64,000 bases of DNA from Actinopolymorpha pittospori (GTDB lineage: Bacteria; Actinomycetota; Actinomycetes; Propionibacteriales; Actinopolymorphaceae), in assembly GCF_014873875.1 (NCBI RefSeq), contig NZ_JADBEM010000001.1, forward strand, positions 7,688,001 through 7,752,000. The letters run 5' to 3'. Under the pieces are notes generated by a model. The model was given only the letters and a program-made list of their open reading frames with translations. It did no database searches and was not told the DNA's origin. How positions within the stretch are numbered: the first letter of the stretch is position 1; each line of letters opens with the position of its first letter. Of this stretch, positions 9,234 through 18,510 are shown piece by piece. A program made the position numbers and the translations under genes.

Positions 9234-10853
9234 CTACTGCGCCTTGCTCGTGTCGACCAGCCAGAACCGGAAGGTGTAGAGCGGGTCGAAGGTGTCCTCG
9301 ACACCGGTCACGCCGTCACGAACAGCGGCGATCATGCTGTCCTGCCACAGCGGGATCACCGGGACGTCGTCGGCGGCGATCGTCTGGATCTCCTCGAACG
9401 CCTTCTGCCGCTCGTCCTTGGTGGTGGCGGACTTCTCCTGCGTCAGGAGCTCGTCCATCTTCGGGTTGGAGTAGCCGTAGCCCTCACCGATGAAGTTGTT
9501 CTTGGCGTAGAAGGGTGAGAGGTAGTTGTCGGTGTCAGGGAAGTCGGGGTACCACCCGAGCTGCCAGCCGTCGTAGGCGCCGACGGCGTAGTCCTTCTTG
9601 TACTGCTCCCACGACGCCGACTTGAGCTCGATCTTGAACAGTCCGCCGTCCTCGAGCTGCCGCTTGATCTCGGCGAACATGTCGGCGGACGCCTCGCCGT
9701 AGTGGTCGGGGCTGTACCACAGCTGGGCGCTGATCGGGGTGGTCACACCGGCCTGCTGCACCAGGCTCTTCGCCTTGGTGAGGTCGGGCTGCTCACCGAA
9801 GACCGTCTTGAAGTTCTCGACGTGGCCGGGCAGGCCCTTGGGGACCATGGTGTAGAGCGGGCTCACCGTGTCGTTGTAGACCTGGCTCGCGATGGTCTTG
9901 CGGTCGAGCAGGGCGGCCGCCGCCTGGCGTACTTCCTTCTTGGCGAACGGGCCCTTCTGGGTGTTGAAGGCGACGTACTGGATGCCGGTCCCGTCACCCC
10001 TGACGACCTTGACCTTCTTGCTGGCGCCGTTGTCCTCGAGGTCCTTCAGCAGGGTCGGGGTGAGCGTGCGGTAGGCGACCTGCACCTCTCCACTCTCGAC
10101 CGCGGCCTTCAGGCTCTTCTCGTCCTTGTAGATCTGAACGAGGACCTGGCCGTTGGCGAGCTTCTTGTCGCCGGTGTAGTTCTCGTTGGGGTCGAGGACG
10201 ATCTGCTGCGACGGGTCGTACTTCGTCACCTTGTAGGGGCCGGACCCGATGATGTTCTTGTCGCTCATCGGTTGCAGCTTGTCGGCCGGGTACTTCTCGT
10301 CCGGCACGATCGAGGCGGCCGCGGTGGTGAGGCGGTAGGGCCAGGTCGCGTCGGCGAACTTCAGGTGGAAGACGGCGGTGAGTTCGTCCTTCGCCTCGGT
10401 GGAGTCGAGCTGGTCGGCGAAGATGCTGGACGGCCCGTTCGGATCGGCGATCTTGAGCATCCGGTCGAACGAGAACTTCACGTCCTTGCTGGTGAGCGCG
10501 CTGCCGTCGGAGAAGGTCAGGTCCTTCCGCAACGTACAGGTGTAGGTCTTGGGGTCGGTGAACTCACATGTCTGCGCGGCGTCCGGCTTGGGCTCGCTGC
10601 CGCCTGGCGGGATCGACAGCAGCGTCTGCGCGGAGTTGTAGAGGACTTCCCAACCAGGGTTGTCGTAGGAGCCTGCCGGGTCGACCGTGCCGAACGCGTC
10701 GGTGGTCCCGAACACGAGAGGCGCCTTGCCGGCGTCCTGGTCGCCGCCGCTCTGGCCGGCATCGTCGGTCTGTCCGCCACACGCTGCGAGAGCAAGGGCC
10801 AACGTGCCGCCTGCCGCGAGCGCCAGAACCTTCCGGCTGGTGCTTGGTCGCAT
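9234..10853 (-). CDS. Peptide ABC transporter substrate-binding lipoprotein (SBP family 5)
   Basis: Extracytoplasmic receptor of the importer, 539 aa. The lipoprotein signal has a short basic start, hydrophobic LALAAGGTLALALAAC and a lipobox Cys near residue 22, followed by a Gly/Asp-rich linker. The family-5 fold is recognisable from DPAGSYDNPGWEVLYNSAQT, the KDVKFSFDRM helix, DNIIGSGPYKVTKYD-like segments and a C-terminal PVIPLWQDS. ATG 10853 has a GAGGTGG ribosome site 4-5 bases upstream. The operon continues after a gap of about 180 bp into the permeases. The ligand could be di/oligopeptides or another family-5 solute. Confidence 0.93.
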   Translation of the reverse strand: MRPSTSRKVLALAAGGTLALALAACGGQTDDAGQSGGDQDAGKAPLVFGTTDAFGTVDPAGSYDNPGWEVLYNSAQTLLSIPPGGSEPKPDAAQTCEFTDPKTYTCTLRKDLTFSDGSALTSKDVKFSFDRMLKIADPNGPSSIFADQLDSTEAKDELTAVFHLKFADATWPYRLTTAAASIVPDEKYPADKLQPMSDKNIIGSGPYKVTKYDPSQQIVLDPNENYTGDKKLANGQVLVQIYKDEKSLKAAVESGEVQVAYRTLTPTLLKDLEDNGASKKVKVVRGDGTGIQYVAFNTQKGPFAKKEVRQAAAALLDRKTIASQVYNDTVSPLYTMVPKGLPGHVENFKTVFGEQPDLTKAKSLVQQAGVTTPISAQLWYSPDHYGEASADMFAEIKRQLEDGGLFKIELKSASWEQYKKDYAVGAYDGWQLGWYPDFPDTDNYLSPFYAKNNFIGEGYGYSNPKMDELLTQEKSATTKDERQKAFEEIQTIAADDVPVIPLWQDSMIAAVRDGVTGVEDTFDPLYTFRFWLVDTSKAQ

Positions 10854-11193
10854 GTTCCACCTCAGTCGTCTGGGGAAGGCCGGTTGCGGCCCGTCCCGCA
10901 CGATAGCCATCCGTGACCGGCTACGGAACGTCAGAACGCCCCGGTTGGCGTCGCGATTGCACAACAAATCGTGGAAACGCCCGAATGTACGGCGCCAGTC
11001 CTCCATGCGACGCCTCGGTTCGGCCGTTCTGACCGCATTTCTGACGGCGCGCACGCGGTGAGTCGCGTACGGTCAGCACGTCGCGGCACGACGTGACGGC
11101 GCCTTCCCGCGGGCGCGAAGGTGAGCGCGAACGCGAAGGCGGCGGGCCAGATGTCGGCCCGCCGCCCGTGCCCTCGATCAGCCGGCCGTGGGA
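10854..11193. other. Intergenic region (340 bp) upstream of the peptide transporter operon
   Basis: Contains the presumed promoter of the transporter operon (minus strand) and, on the nucleotidase side, sequence upstream of no other gene. The only clear structure is a strong hairpin at 11138-11166. No reading frame here looks like a real gene. I could not pick out a confident -10/-35 pair. Confidence 0.5.
11138..11166. repeat. Perfect 11-bp inverted repeat, hairpin between nucleotidase 3' end and transporter promoter
   Basis: GGCGGCGGGCC at 11138-11148 pairs with GGCCCGCCGCC at 11156-11166 around a 7-nt loop. It starts about 28 bp left-to-right from the 3' edge of the nucleotidase gene region. 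Because the nucleotidase reads leftward, the hairpin lies 3' of nothing on that strand but upstream of its terminus; a G+C-only stem without a T tract could act as an intrinsic terminator or transcript-stabilising element for readthrough. Function is inferred only from shape. Confidence 0.45.
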
Positions 11194-12996
11194 TCAGCCG
11201 GCCGAGACGACCCGGTCCAGCGCCGGGGGCGCCAGCGGGCTGTGCCGGGTGAGGTAACCGCGGAACGCCTCGTAGTCCCGGGTGCCGCGCACGGCGTCGG
11301 CGAAGCCGGCGAACGCCGTCGTACCGTCGCCCGCGATCAGCGTGTAGGCGAGCGCGGCGAGCCGGTAGGTGCGGGTCGGCTCCAGCGGCTGCCCGTCGAT
11401 GAGGACGTCGGCCGGGTCGACGCGGTCGCCGACCGGCCTGCCGGCGTCGTAGGAGTAGTGGACGTTCTGGGAGACGCCGAACGGCGCGAAGCGGACCGAG
11501 CCGTCGGCCTGCGTACGCCACTGGTCCTCCAGCGCCTGGTGGATCTGGGCGCCGGTGACGCTGACCGTGAGGACCGGGTTCGCGTAGCCGTACGCTGCCC
11601 AGGCCTCGCCGAACAGGACCCGACCCGGCGCGTCCGCCGGGTTCGACCCGGGCGCGTAGGGCAGGTCGCCCCGCAGCGAGTTGGAGCCGGAGTGCGGCTT
11701 CGTCACGACGAGGGCGAGATCGGCCCGGCCCGCACCGGCGTTGGTCCGCTGGGAGTCCTCGTACGTCGCGTCCGCGATGGCGTTGCCGAGCGTGCTCTGG
11801 CCGGTGGGGTCGGCGACCCGGGTGAGGTCGCCGGTGATCTCGGCCACCGGGCGGGCCGCGGTCTCCCCGCCCCGCCGCTGCCAGTAGTCGACCAGGGCGG
11901 CCGCGTCCGGGTCGGGCGGCACGTCGCGGGTGACCGGGTGGACGACGGAATCCGTGTCGTCGCGGATCACGTCCCTCGTACGCCGATCCAGCCGCAGGTT
12001 GGTCTCGCTGATCAGCTTCCCGTGGAAGCCCGCCTCGACCACCGGGCGCGGGTTGCCGGCCGGGTCGTCGATCGTGCAGTTGAAGAGTGCGTGCCAGTGC
12101 CCGGTGATGATGACGTCGATGTCCGGGGTCGCCTGCCGCGCGAAGTCGACGACCGGGCCGGTCGGGTTGGAGCACCCGTTGAACTGGCCGCCCGCGGACC
12201 CGCCCTCGTGGACGTTGGCGACGATGGCGCGGACGCCCCTGCGCTTGAGTTCGGCGGCGTACCGGTTGGCGGTCTCGACCAGGGGCCGGTTGTCCAGGTC
12301 GGGCTGGTAGGACGTCGAGCCCGCGACGGTGGTCTCGGTGGTGAGGCTGATGAAGCCGATCGGGATCGAACCACCGCGACCGTCACTCACCCGCTTGATG
12401 ACGTACGGCTCGAAGATCGGCGTCCGCGAGCCCTTCTCGGTGATGTTGGCGGAGGTGTAGGTGAAGTCCGATCCGTGGAAGCGCTTGCCCGTCGAGTCGG
12501 TGAAGCAGCTGTCCAGGTCGACCTCGCCGAAGCACTTCCCCTTCGCCATGTGGTCCTTCACGAAGCTCGGGGAGATGTCGAGTTCGTGGTTGCCGATCGC
12601 GCTGAACTCCACGCCGATCTGGTTGAAGAACTCCACCGTGGGTTCGTCGGCGTGGTAGGCCACCTCGGTGGGCCAGCCGCTGAACGCGTCGCCGGTGCTG
12701 AAGAGGATCGAGTTGCGGTGACCGGCGGCGAGTTGCTTCAGGTGGGTCGCGAGGTACGGCGCGCCGCCGACCACCAGGCTGGAGCCGTCGGGCAGCGGGA
12801 CGGTGCCGTTGCTGGCGTCGTTCTGCGGGGTGATGTAGCCGTGGAAGTCGGTGATGTCGAGCAGTTGGACGTCGACGGGCGGCAGCGGTTGGGCCTGCAC
12901 GGCGGGCGCCGAGAGGCCCACGGACAGCGCGGCCACACCGAGTGCTACACCGGCGGTGGCAACACGAAGCCTTGAGGTTGTCGCCAAGGCGTTCAC
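11194..12996 (-). CDS. Secreted bifunctional metallophosphatase / 5'-nucleotidase
   Basis: Secreted phosphoesterase that releases phosphate from nucleotides, 600 aa. A Sec signal peptide (residues 1-35, ending AVQAQP) is followed by a calcineurin-like metallophosphatase domain with LLDITDFHGY (Asp and His ligands), FSTGDAF, IGNHELD and ITGHWHALF. The 5'-nucleotidase C-terminal domain follows from about residue 330, with GNAIADATY and NVHYSYDAGRPVGDRV typical of substrate binding. No sortase motif or C-terminal anchor is visible, so it is probably free or loosely wall-associated. It stands alone between the transporter and metH and may scavenge phosphate or nucleosides. Confidence 0.9.
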   Translation of the reverse strand: MNALATTSRLRVATAGVALGVAALSVGLSAPAVQAQPLPPVDVQLLDITDFHGYITPQNDASNGTVPLPDGSSLVVGGAPYLATHLKQLAAGHRNSILFSTGDAFSGWPTEVAYHADEPTVEFFNQIGVEFSAIGNHELDISPSFVKDHMAKGKCFGEVDLDSCFTDSTGKRFHGSDFTYTSANITEKGSRTPIFEPYVIKRVSDGRGGSIPIGFISLTTETTVAGSTSYQPDLDNRPLVETANRYAAELKRRGVRAIVANVHEGGSAGGQFNGCSNPTGPVVDFARQATPDIDVIITGHWHALFNCTIDDPAGNPRPVVEAGFHGKLISETNLRLDRRTRDVIRDDTDSVVHPVTRDVPPDPDAAALVDYWQRRGGETAARPVAEITGDLTRVADPTGQSTLGNAIADATYEDSQRTNAGAGRADLALVVTKPHSGSNSLRGDLPYAPGSNPADAPGRVLFGEAWAAYGYANPVLTVSVTGAQIHQALEDQWRTQADGSVRFAPFGVSQNVHYSYDAGRPVGDRVDPADVLIDGQPLEPTRTYRLAALAYTLIAGDGTTAFAGFADAVRGTRDYEAFRGYLTRHSPLAPPALDRVVSAG

Positions 12997-13202
12997 TCCT
13001 TCGGGTGCTGACGGGACGTCAAAGGGTCACGTGCACGGATGACGAGACATGATCACCCGGATGAGGGGTGGTTGAACGTGCCAACACCGGACGTAGTCGA
13101 GGACAGCGGAGCGCGAAGGCGGGCCGAGCGACGTCGCCGAGCGCGGCCAGCCTCGGACGGGACCCGCGCAGGAACGACCTGAGGAGGCGCGGACCGCCCT
13201 CG

Positions 13203-16200
13203 TCAGGCGTTGAAGTACTTCGCGTCCGGGTGGTGGACGACGATGGCGTCGGTGGACTGCTCGGGATGCAGCTGGAACTCCTCCGACAGGGTGACCCCGA
13301 TCCGGTCCGGCCGCAGCAGGTCGACGATCTTGGCGCGGTCCTCGAGGTCGGGGCAGGCGCCGTAGCCGAGGGAGAAGCGCGCGCCGCGGTAGCCGAGCTT
13401 GTGGATCATGTCCTGTACGTCGTCGTCCCGGTCATCACCACCGAAGCCGAGCTCCGCCCGGATCCGGGCGTGCCAGTACTCCGCGAGTGCCTCCGCCAAC
13501 TGGACCGACAGGCCGTGCAGCTCGAGGTATTCGCGGTAGTGGTTGCCGGCGAACAGCTGCGCGGTCTCCTCGCCGATGCGGGAGCCGATCGTGACGACCG
13601 TGAAGCCCACGACGTCGGTCTCACCCGACTCCTCCGGCCGGAAGAAGTCGGCGAGGCAGAGGTGGCGGTCACGTCGCTGGCGGGGGAACGTGAAGCGGCA
13701 GCGCTCCGTCCCGGCGCCGTCGAGGACCACCAGGTCGTCGCCCTTCGCCACGCACGGGTAGTAGCCGTAGACCACCGCGGCCTCGAGAAGCCCGTCGGTC
13801 TGGACGCGCTCGAGCAGGGCACGCAGCCGCGGCCGCCCCTCGGTCTCCACGAGCTCGTCGTAGGACTGGCCGTCGCTTCCTCTGCCCGGCTTGAGTCCCC
13901 ACTGGCCGAGGAAGAGCGCCCGCTCGTCGAGCATCGAGGAGTAGTCGGCGAGCTGGATGCCCTTCACCACCCGGTCGCCCCAGAACGGGGGCACCGGGAC
14001 AGGGTTGTCGAAGGGGACGTCGGAGCGGCTCGGCATCTCCTCCGGTGGCGTCTCGCGCACCTTGACGTTGCTGACCCGCCGCTTGCGCAGCGCGGGAAGT
14101 TCTGCGCCGGGCACGCCGCGCTTGACGTTCATGACGGCGTCCATCAGCCGCAGCCCCTCGAAGGCGTCCCGGGCGTAGCGGACCTCTCCGTCGTAGATCT
14201 CGGCGAGATCCTGTTCGACGTAGGTGCGGGTCAACGCGGCGCCGCCAAGCAGTACCGGCCACTCCCCCGCCTTCCCGCGGGTGTTGATCTCCTGGAGGTT
14301 CTCCTTCATGATCACGGTGCTCTTGACGAGCAGACCAGACATGCCGATCGCGTCGGCGCGGTGCTGCTCGGCGGCCTCCAGAATGAGGTTGACCGGCTGC
14401 TTGATGCCGAGGTTGACGACGTTGTAGCCGTTGTTGGACAAGATGATGTCGACGAGGTTCTTGCCGATGTCGTGCACGTCGCCCTTGACGGTGGCGAGCA
14501 CGATCGTGCCCCTGCCGTCGTCGTCGGTCTTTTCCATGTGGGGTTCGAGGAACGCGACCGCGGTCTTCATCACCTCGGCCGACTGGAGCACGAACGGCAG
14601 CTGCATCTCGCCGCTGCCGAAGAGTTCGCCGACCACCTTCATGCCTGCGAGCAGTTCGTCGTTGACGATCTCCAGTGCCGGGCGCCCGCCATCAAGCGCT
14701 TCTTGCAGGTCGGCCTCGAGCCCGTTGGCCTCGCCGTCGATGATCCGGCGGCGCAGCCGCTCGTCGAGTGGCAGGGCGGCGAGTTCCTCCGCGCGGCTCG
14801 CCCGGGTGTCGGACGTCTTCACGTCGGCGAACATCTCCAGCAGCCGCTGCAGGGGGTCGTAACCCTGCCGGCGCCGGTCGTGGACGAGGTCGAGGGCCAC
14901 CTCACGCTGCTCGTCGGGGATACGGGAGACGGGCAGGATCTTGCTGGCGTGAACGATCGCGGAGTCCAGGCCCGCCTTGACGCACTCGTGCAGGAACACG
15001 GAGTTGAGTACCTGCCGGGCGGCGGGGTTGAGCCCGAAGGAGATGTTGGACAGGCCGAGCACGGTCTGCACGTCGGGGTGCGCCGCCTTGAGCCGCCGGA
15101 TCGCCTCGATCGTCTCGATGCCGTCCCGACGACTGTCCTCCTGCCCGGTGGCGAGGGTGAAGGTCAGGCAGTCGATCAGGATGTCGGACTCCGCCATGCC
15201 CCACTCCCCTGTGAGGGTGGAGATCAGGCGTTCGGCGATGGCGAGCTTGTGGTCGGCGGTGCGGGCCTGGCCCTCCTCGTCGATGGTCAGGGCGACGACG
15301 GCGGCGCCGTACTCGCGCACCAGCGGCATGATCGCGGCGAACCTGCTCTCGGGTCCCTCGCCGTCCTCGAAGTTGACGGAGTTGATCACGCAGCGGCCGC
15401 CCAGCGCCTCGAGTCCGGCCCGCAGCACCGGCGGCTCGGTGGAGTCGAGCATGATCGGCAGCGTGGACGCCGTGGCGAGCCTGGACGCGATCTCCCGCAT
15501 GTCGGCCACACCGTCGCGGCCGACGTAGTCGACGCACAGGTCGAGGATGTGCGACCCGTCCCTGATCTGGGCCCGGGCGATGTCGACGCAGTCGTCCCAG
15601 CGCCCTGCGATCATCGCCTCGCGGAACGCCTTGCTGCCGTTGGCGTTGGTGCGTTCGCCGATCGCGAGATAGGACGTGTCCTGCCGGAACGGCACGTGCT
15701 GGTAGAGGCTCGCGGCGCCCGGTTCCGGGCGCGGCCGGCGAGGCGTGACCTCCCGCCCACGTACCCGCTCGACGACCTGACGCAGATGCTCGGGCGTGGT
15801 GCCACAGCAGCCGCCGACCAGGGACAGGCCGTACTCCCCGGTGAAGCTGTCGTGGGCGTCGGCCAACTCGGCCGGCGTGAGCGGGTAGGACGCGCCGTCG
15901 GAGGTGAGCTCAGGGAGCCCGGCGTTGGGCATGCACGACAGGGGGACGCGGGCGTGCCGGGCGAGGTAGCGGAGGTGCTCACTCATCTCCGCCGGGCCGG
16001 TCGCGCAGTTGAGGCCGATCACGTCGATGCCGAGGGGTTCGAGCGCGGTGAGCGCGGCCCCGATCTCCGAGCCGAGCAACATCGCGCCCGTGGCCTCCAC
16101 CGTCACCGACGCGATGATCGCAACATCGACACCGAGCGCGGCCATGGCTCGCTTGGCGCCCAGGATGGCGGCCTTGGCCTGCAGCAGGTCCTGGGCGGTC

Positions 16201-16682
16201 TCGACGATCAACGCGTCGACGCCGCCCTCGATCAGGCCGGCGGCGTTCTGCTCGTAGGCGTCGCGCACCACGGTGTAGGGCACGTGGCCCAGGGTCGGCA
16301 GCTTGGTGCCCGGCCCCATCGACCCCAACACCCAGCGGGGGTGGGCGGCGCTGGAGTGACCGTCGGCGACCTCACGGGCCAGCCGGGCGCTCACGAGGGA
16401 GATCTCGTGGACGCGGTCCGCGATGCCGTACTCGCTGAGAGCGGTGAAGTTGGCGCCGAACGTGTTGGTCTCGACGCAGTCGACACCGACCGCGAAGTAT
16501 GCGTCGTGCACCGAGCTCACGATGTCGGGCCTGGTCAGGCTGAGGATCTCGTTGCAGCCCTCGTGCCCCTCGAAGTCGTCGAGGGTCGGGTCCTTGGCCT
16601 GGAGCATCGTGCCCATCGCACCGTCCGCCACGAGCACGCGCTCCCGGAGCGCCCGACGGAATGCGGCGGCAGTGCGAGTCAC
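13203..16682 (-). CDS. metH: Methionine synthase, cobalamin-dependent
   Basis: Transfers the methyl group of methyl-tetrahydrofolate to homocysteine through bound methylcobalamin; about 1159 aa, full length for the family. Domains in order: homocysteine domain with zinc ligands Cys226 and GGCCG (Cys292-Cys293), pterin-binding domain (IGERTNANGSKAF near 341), B12 cap and Rossmann domain with lower ligand His737 in GDVHDIGKN, and a C-terminal AdoMet reactivation domain (HPDAKYFNA end). I chose GTG 16682 because AGGAG lies 8 bases upstream; ATG 16715 would add 11 residues. It is divergent from the PAC2 gene. I saw no cobalamin riboswitch in its leader. Confidence 0.96.
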   Translation of the reverse strand: MTRTAAAFRRALRERVLVADGAMGTMLQAKDPTLDDFEGHEGCNEILSLTRPDIVSSVHDAYFAVGVDCVETNTFGANFTALSEYGIADRVHEISLVSARLAREVADGHSSAAHPRWVLGSMGPGTKLPTLGHVPYTVVRDAYEQNAAGLIEGGVDALIVETAQDLLQAKAAILGAKRAMAALGVDVAIIASVTVEATGAMLLGSEIGAALTALEPLGIDVIGLNCATGPAEMSEHLRYLARHARVPLSCMPNAGLPELTSDGASYPLTPAELADAHDSFTGEYGLSLVGGCCGTTPEHLRQVVERVRGREVTPRRPRPEPGAASLYQHVPFRQDTSYLAIGERTNANGSKAFREAMIAGRWDDCVDIARAQIRDGSHILDLCVDYVGRDGVADMREIASRLATASTLPIMLDSTEPPVLRAGLEALGGRCVINSVNFEDGEGPESRFAAIMPLVREYGAAVVALTIDEEGQARTADHKLAIAERLISTLTGEWGMAESDILIDCLTFTLATGQEDSRRDGIETIEAIRRLKAAHPDVQTVLGLSNISFGLNPAARQVLNSVFLHECVKAGLDSAIVHASKILPVSRIPDEQREVALDLVHDRRRQGYDPLQRLLEMFADVKTSDTRASRAEELAALPLDERLRRRIIDGEANGLEADLQEALDGGRPALEIVNDELLAGMKVVGELFGSGEMQLPFVLQSAEVMKTAVAFLEPHMEKTDDDGRGTIVLATVKGDVHDIGKNLVDIILSNNGYNVVNLGIKQPVNLILEAAEQHRADAIGMSGLLVKSTVIMKENLQEINTRGKAGEWPVLLGGAALTRTYVEQDLAEIYDGEVRYARDAFEGLRLMDAVMNVKRGVPGAELPALRKRRVSNVKVRETPPEEMPSRSDVPFDNPVPVPPFWGDRVVKGIQLADYSSMLDERALFLGQWGLKPGRGSDGQSYDELVETEGRPRLRALLERVQTDGLLEAAVVYGYYPCVAKGDDLVVLDGAGTERCRFTFPRQRRDRHLCLADFFRPEESGETDVVGFTVVTIGSRIGEETAQLFAGNHYREYLELHGLSVQLAEALAEYWHARIRAELGFGGDDRDDDVQDMIHKLGYRGARFSLGYGACPDLEDRAKIVDLLRPDRIGVTLSEEFQLHPEQSTDAIVVHHPDAKYFNA

Positions 16683-16898
16683 GATAGGCGCTCCTGTGTC
16701 CGATGACGGAAGCATTCAGCGTACTCAGGCGTTCCAACCACCGGACCGGGTTCTTGCGCACCGAGATCACGGCCACTGGCACCTACGGCACGTCGCGGGC
16801 GGCGTGGGGTACCAGGCACGTAGGCTAGCGGAGGTGGTGTCCGGCCGGCGTCCGGCAAAGTACACCGACGGGCATCAGACAAAGGGAGGACGATCTAG

Positions 16899-17753
16899 GT
16901 GATCGAGCTCGAAGGCTCGCTGGAACTGGAAGACCCGGTGCTCCTCGCAGCCTTCGAGGGATGGAACGACGCGGCCGACGCGGCGAGCGCGGCGCTCGAC
17001 CATCTGGCGAAGGTCTGGAAGGCCCGGCCGGTAGGCCAAATGGACTCCGACGACTATTACGACTACCAGGTCAACCGACCCACGGTGACGACCGGTGACG
17101 AGGGTGTCCGCGACATCATCTGGCCGACGACGCGGGTCATGGTGGCCACGCCACCGGACGCGCCACGCGACATCATCCTGGTGCGCGGCATCGAGCCCAA
17201 CATGCGCTGGCGGCCGTTCTGTGACGAGATCATGGGCGTGGCCGACGCGCTCGGCGCGGAGATGACCGTGCTGCTCGGCGCACTGCTCGCCGACAGCCCG
17301 CACACCCGACCGATCCCGGTCACCGCGAGCGCCACCGACCCCGACCTCGCCTCGGCGCTCGGGCTGGAGGCGCCGAAGTACGAAGGTCCGACCGGCATCG
17401 TCGGCATCCTCCAGGAAGCCTGCCAGCGGGCCAACCTGCCGGCCGTGTCGTTCTGGGCCGCCGTACCCCACTACGTCGCCTCGACCCCGTGTCCCAAGGC
17501 GACCCTCGCGTTGCTCCGCAAGGTCGAGGACCTGCTCGACCTCACGGTGCCGCTCGGCGACCTGCCGGAGGACGCGCGCGCCTGGGAGCGCGGCGTCGAC
17601 GACCTGGCCCGCGACGACACCGAGGTCTCCGAATACGTCCAGTCCCTCGAACAGGCCCGCGACGCCGCGGACCTGCCCGAGGCGACCGGTGAGGCGATCG
17701 CGCGGGAGTTCGAGCGTTACCTGCGCCGGCGACCCGACCGGGGCGGCGAGTAG
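16899..17753 (+). CDS. PAC2 family protein
   Basis: Member of the PAC2 (proteasome assembly chaperone 2-like) family, 284 aa, full length. The characteristic N-terminal segment PVLLAAFEGWNDAADAASAA is present, then IILVRGIEPNMRWRPFCDEI and the Gly-rich GPTGIVGILQEACQ. The C-terminal YVASTPCPKATLALLRKVED is also typical. GTG 16899 is preceded by AAAGGGAGGA at an ideal distance. Eukaryotic relatives help assemble proteasomes; the role in actinobacteria is not settled. The gene ends in a strong terminator shared with the convergent CGNR gene. Confidence 0.93.
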   Translation: MIELEGSLELEDPVLLAAFEGWNDAADAASAALDHLAKVWKARPVGQMDSDDYYDYQVNRPTVTTGDEGVRDIIWPTTRVMVATPPDAPRDIILVRGIEPNMRWRPFCDEIMGVADALGAEMTVLLGALLADSPHTRPIPVTASATDPDLASALGLEAPKYEGPTGIVGILQEACQRANLPAVSFWAAVPHYVASTPCPKATLALLRKVEDLLDLTVPLGDLPEDARAWERGVDDLARDDTEVSEYVQSLEQARDAADLPEATGEAIAREFERYLRRRPDRGGE

Positions 17754-17765
17754 GACTGACCTGTC

Positions 17766-17801
17766 GAGGAGGGGCCCTGTCGTTGGACAGGGCCCCTCCT
17801 C
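17766..17801. terminator. Strong bidirectional intrinsic terminator
   Basis: A perfect 16-bp inverted repeat, GAGGAGGGGCCCTGTC (17766-17781) and its complement (17786-17801), flanks a GTTG tetraloop. It lies between the convergent PAC2 and CGNR genes, 13 bp after the PAC2 stop, so it probably terminates both. Confidence 0.9.
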
Positions 17802-17847
17802 ACGTCCGGGTGCGGTCTCCAGGGCGCGAGCCGAGGTGACCGTGACG

Positions 17848-18411
17848 TCAGCCGCGAACGCGCCCCGCGGCGTCGGCGCAGCGATCGCGGTAGGCGCGCA
17901 TCTTGTGCCGCGCCCCGCAGACGCTCATGCTGCACCACACTCCGTTGTTGCCCGGCGAACGGTCGTAGAAGACCCACCCGCACTCCGGCGCCTGGCAGAC
18001 CTTGAGCCGCTCCCGGCGTCCGGCCAACTCCTCCACCGCGAGGGCCGCGAGCAAGCCGCCAACGAAGTCGCCGACCTCCGACGCCCCGGCCGGCGGGAGC
18101 TGGGGGCGGCCGGACGTCGTCCAGCGCGGGGATCCGAGGGTGACGCCGGCATGTGCGTTCAGCGTCGCCCGGGCCGCCGCCGACGCGTCGCCCCCGAGGT
18201 GGCTCCGGATGGCTTCCCGCAGGCCGAGGAGATCGGCCAGCCCTTCGTCGTCGAGCGCGCGGGCGGCACCACGCCGTCCACGCGTCCGTAACCAGGCGCG
18301 TGCATCCGGCAGGGTGGCGAGGTCGTCCTCTCCACGCAGGAAGCGCGCGGAGTTGCAGAAGTCCTCGATCAGCGCGAGTGCGCCGGGAGCCGGCAGGCGG
18401 GCGGGTTCCAC
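17848..18411 (-). CDS. CGNR zinc-finger (ABATE domain) putative transcription regulator
   Basis: Putative stress-related regulator, 188 aa from GTG 18411. The N-terminal ABATE-like domain starts PARLPAPGALALIEDFCNSA. The C-terminal zinc finger has CQAPECGWVFYDRS and WCSMSVCGARHKMRAYRDR; note CGAR instead of the signature CGNR. An in-frame upstream extension to 18540 would overlap the divergent hydrolase gene and is unlikely. The start is not supported by a strong ribosome site. The short divergent gap carries three copies of a GTTACCG heptamer, so it may autoregulate and control the hydrolase (inference). Confidence 0.85.
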   Translation of the reverse strand: MEPARLPAPGALALIEDFCNSARFLRGEDDLATLPDARAWLRTRGRRGAARALDDEGLADLLGLREAIRSHLGGDASAAARATLNAHAGVTLGSPRWTTSGRPQLPPAGASEVGDFVGGLLAALAVEELAGRRERLKVCQAPECGWVFYDRSPGNNGVWCSMSVCGARHKMRAYRDRCADAAGRVRG

Positions 18412-18442
18412 CGGGCAGAGATTACCCCCGGCAGGCCGTTGC

Positions 18443-18485
18443 CGGTAACGCCGCCTGTTACCGTCGAAAGGCACATACCGGTAAC
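18443..18485. promoter_or_regulatory. Candidate operator: three CGGTAAC/GTTACCG heptamers in the CGNR-hydrolase divergent promoter
   Basis: CGGTAAC at 18443-18449 faces its exact complement GTTACCG at 18457-18463 across 7 bp. A further CGGTAAC at 18479-18485 sits 36 bp from the first in direct orientation, inside the palindrome TACCGGTA (18476-18483). The 99-bp region between the two divergent starts has no other structure. The pattern suits a regulator-binding region. The CGNR protein as its ligand is inference from adjacency. Confidence 0.55.
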
Positions 18486-18510
18486 ACAGCCGAAGGATAC
18501 GGGAGTGGCC

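Noticed and set aside
13068..16706. 1212-codon open frame opposite metH
   Set aside because: Antisense frames stay open by chance in G+C-rich codon-biased DNA. The product has no recognisable domain, while metH on the other strand is complete and conserved.
16683..16898. Cobalamin or SAM riboswitch upstream of metH
   Set aside because: I looked for the B12 box and GGTG/CCGCA core on the metH strand and found none; the leader is also too short.
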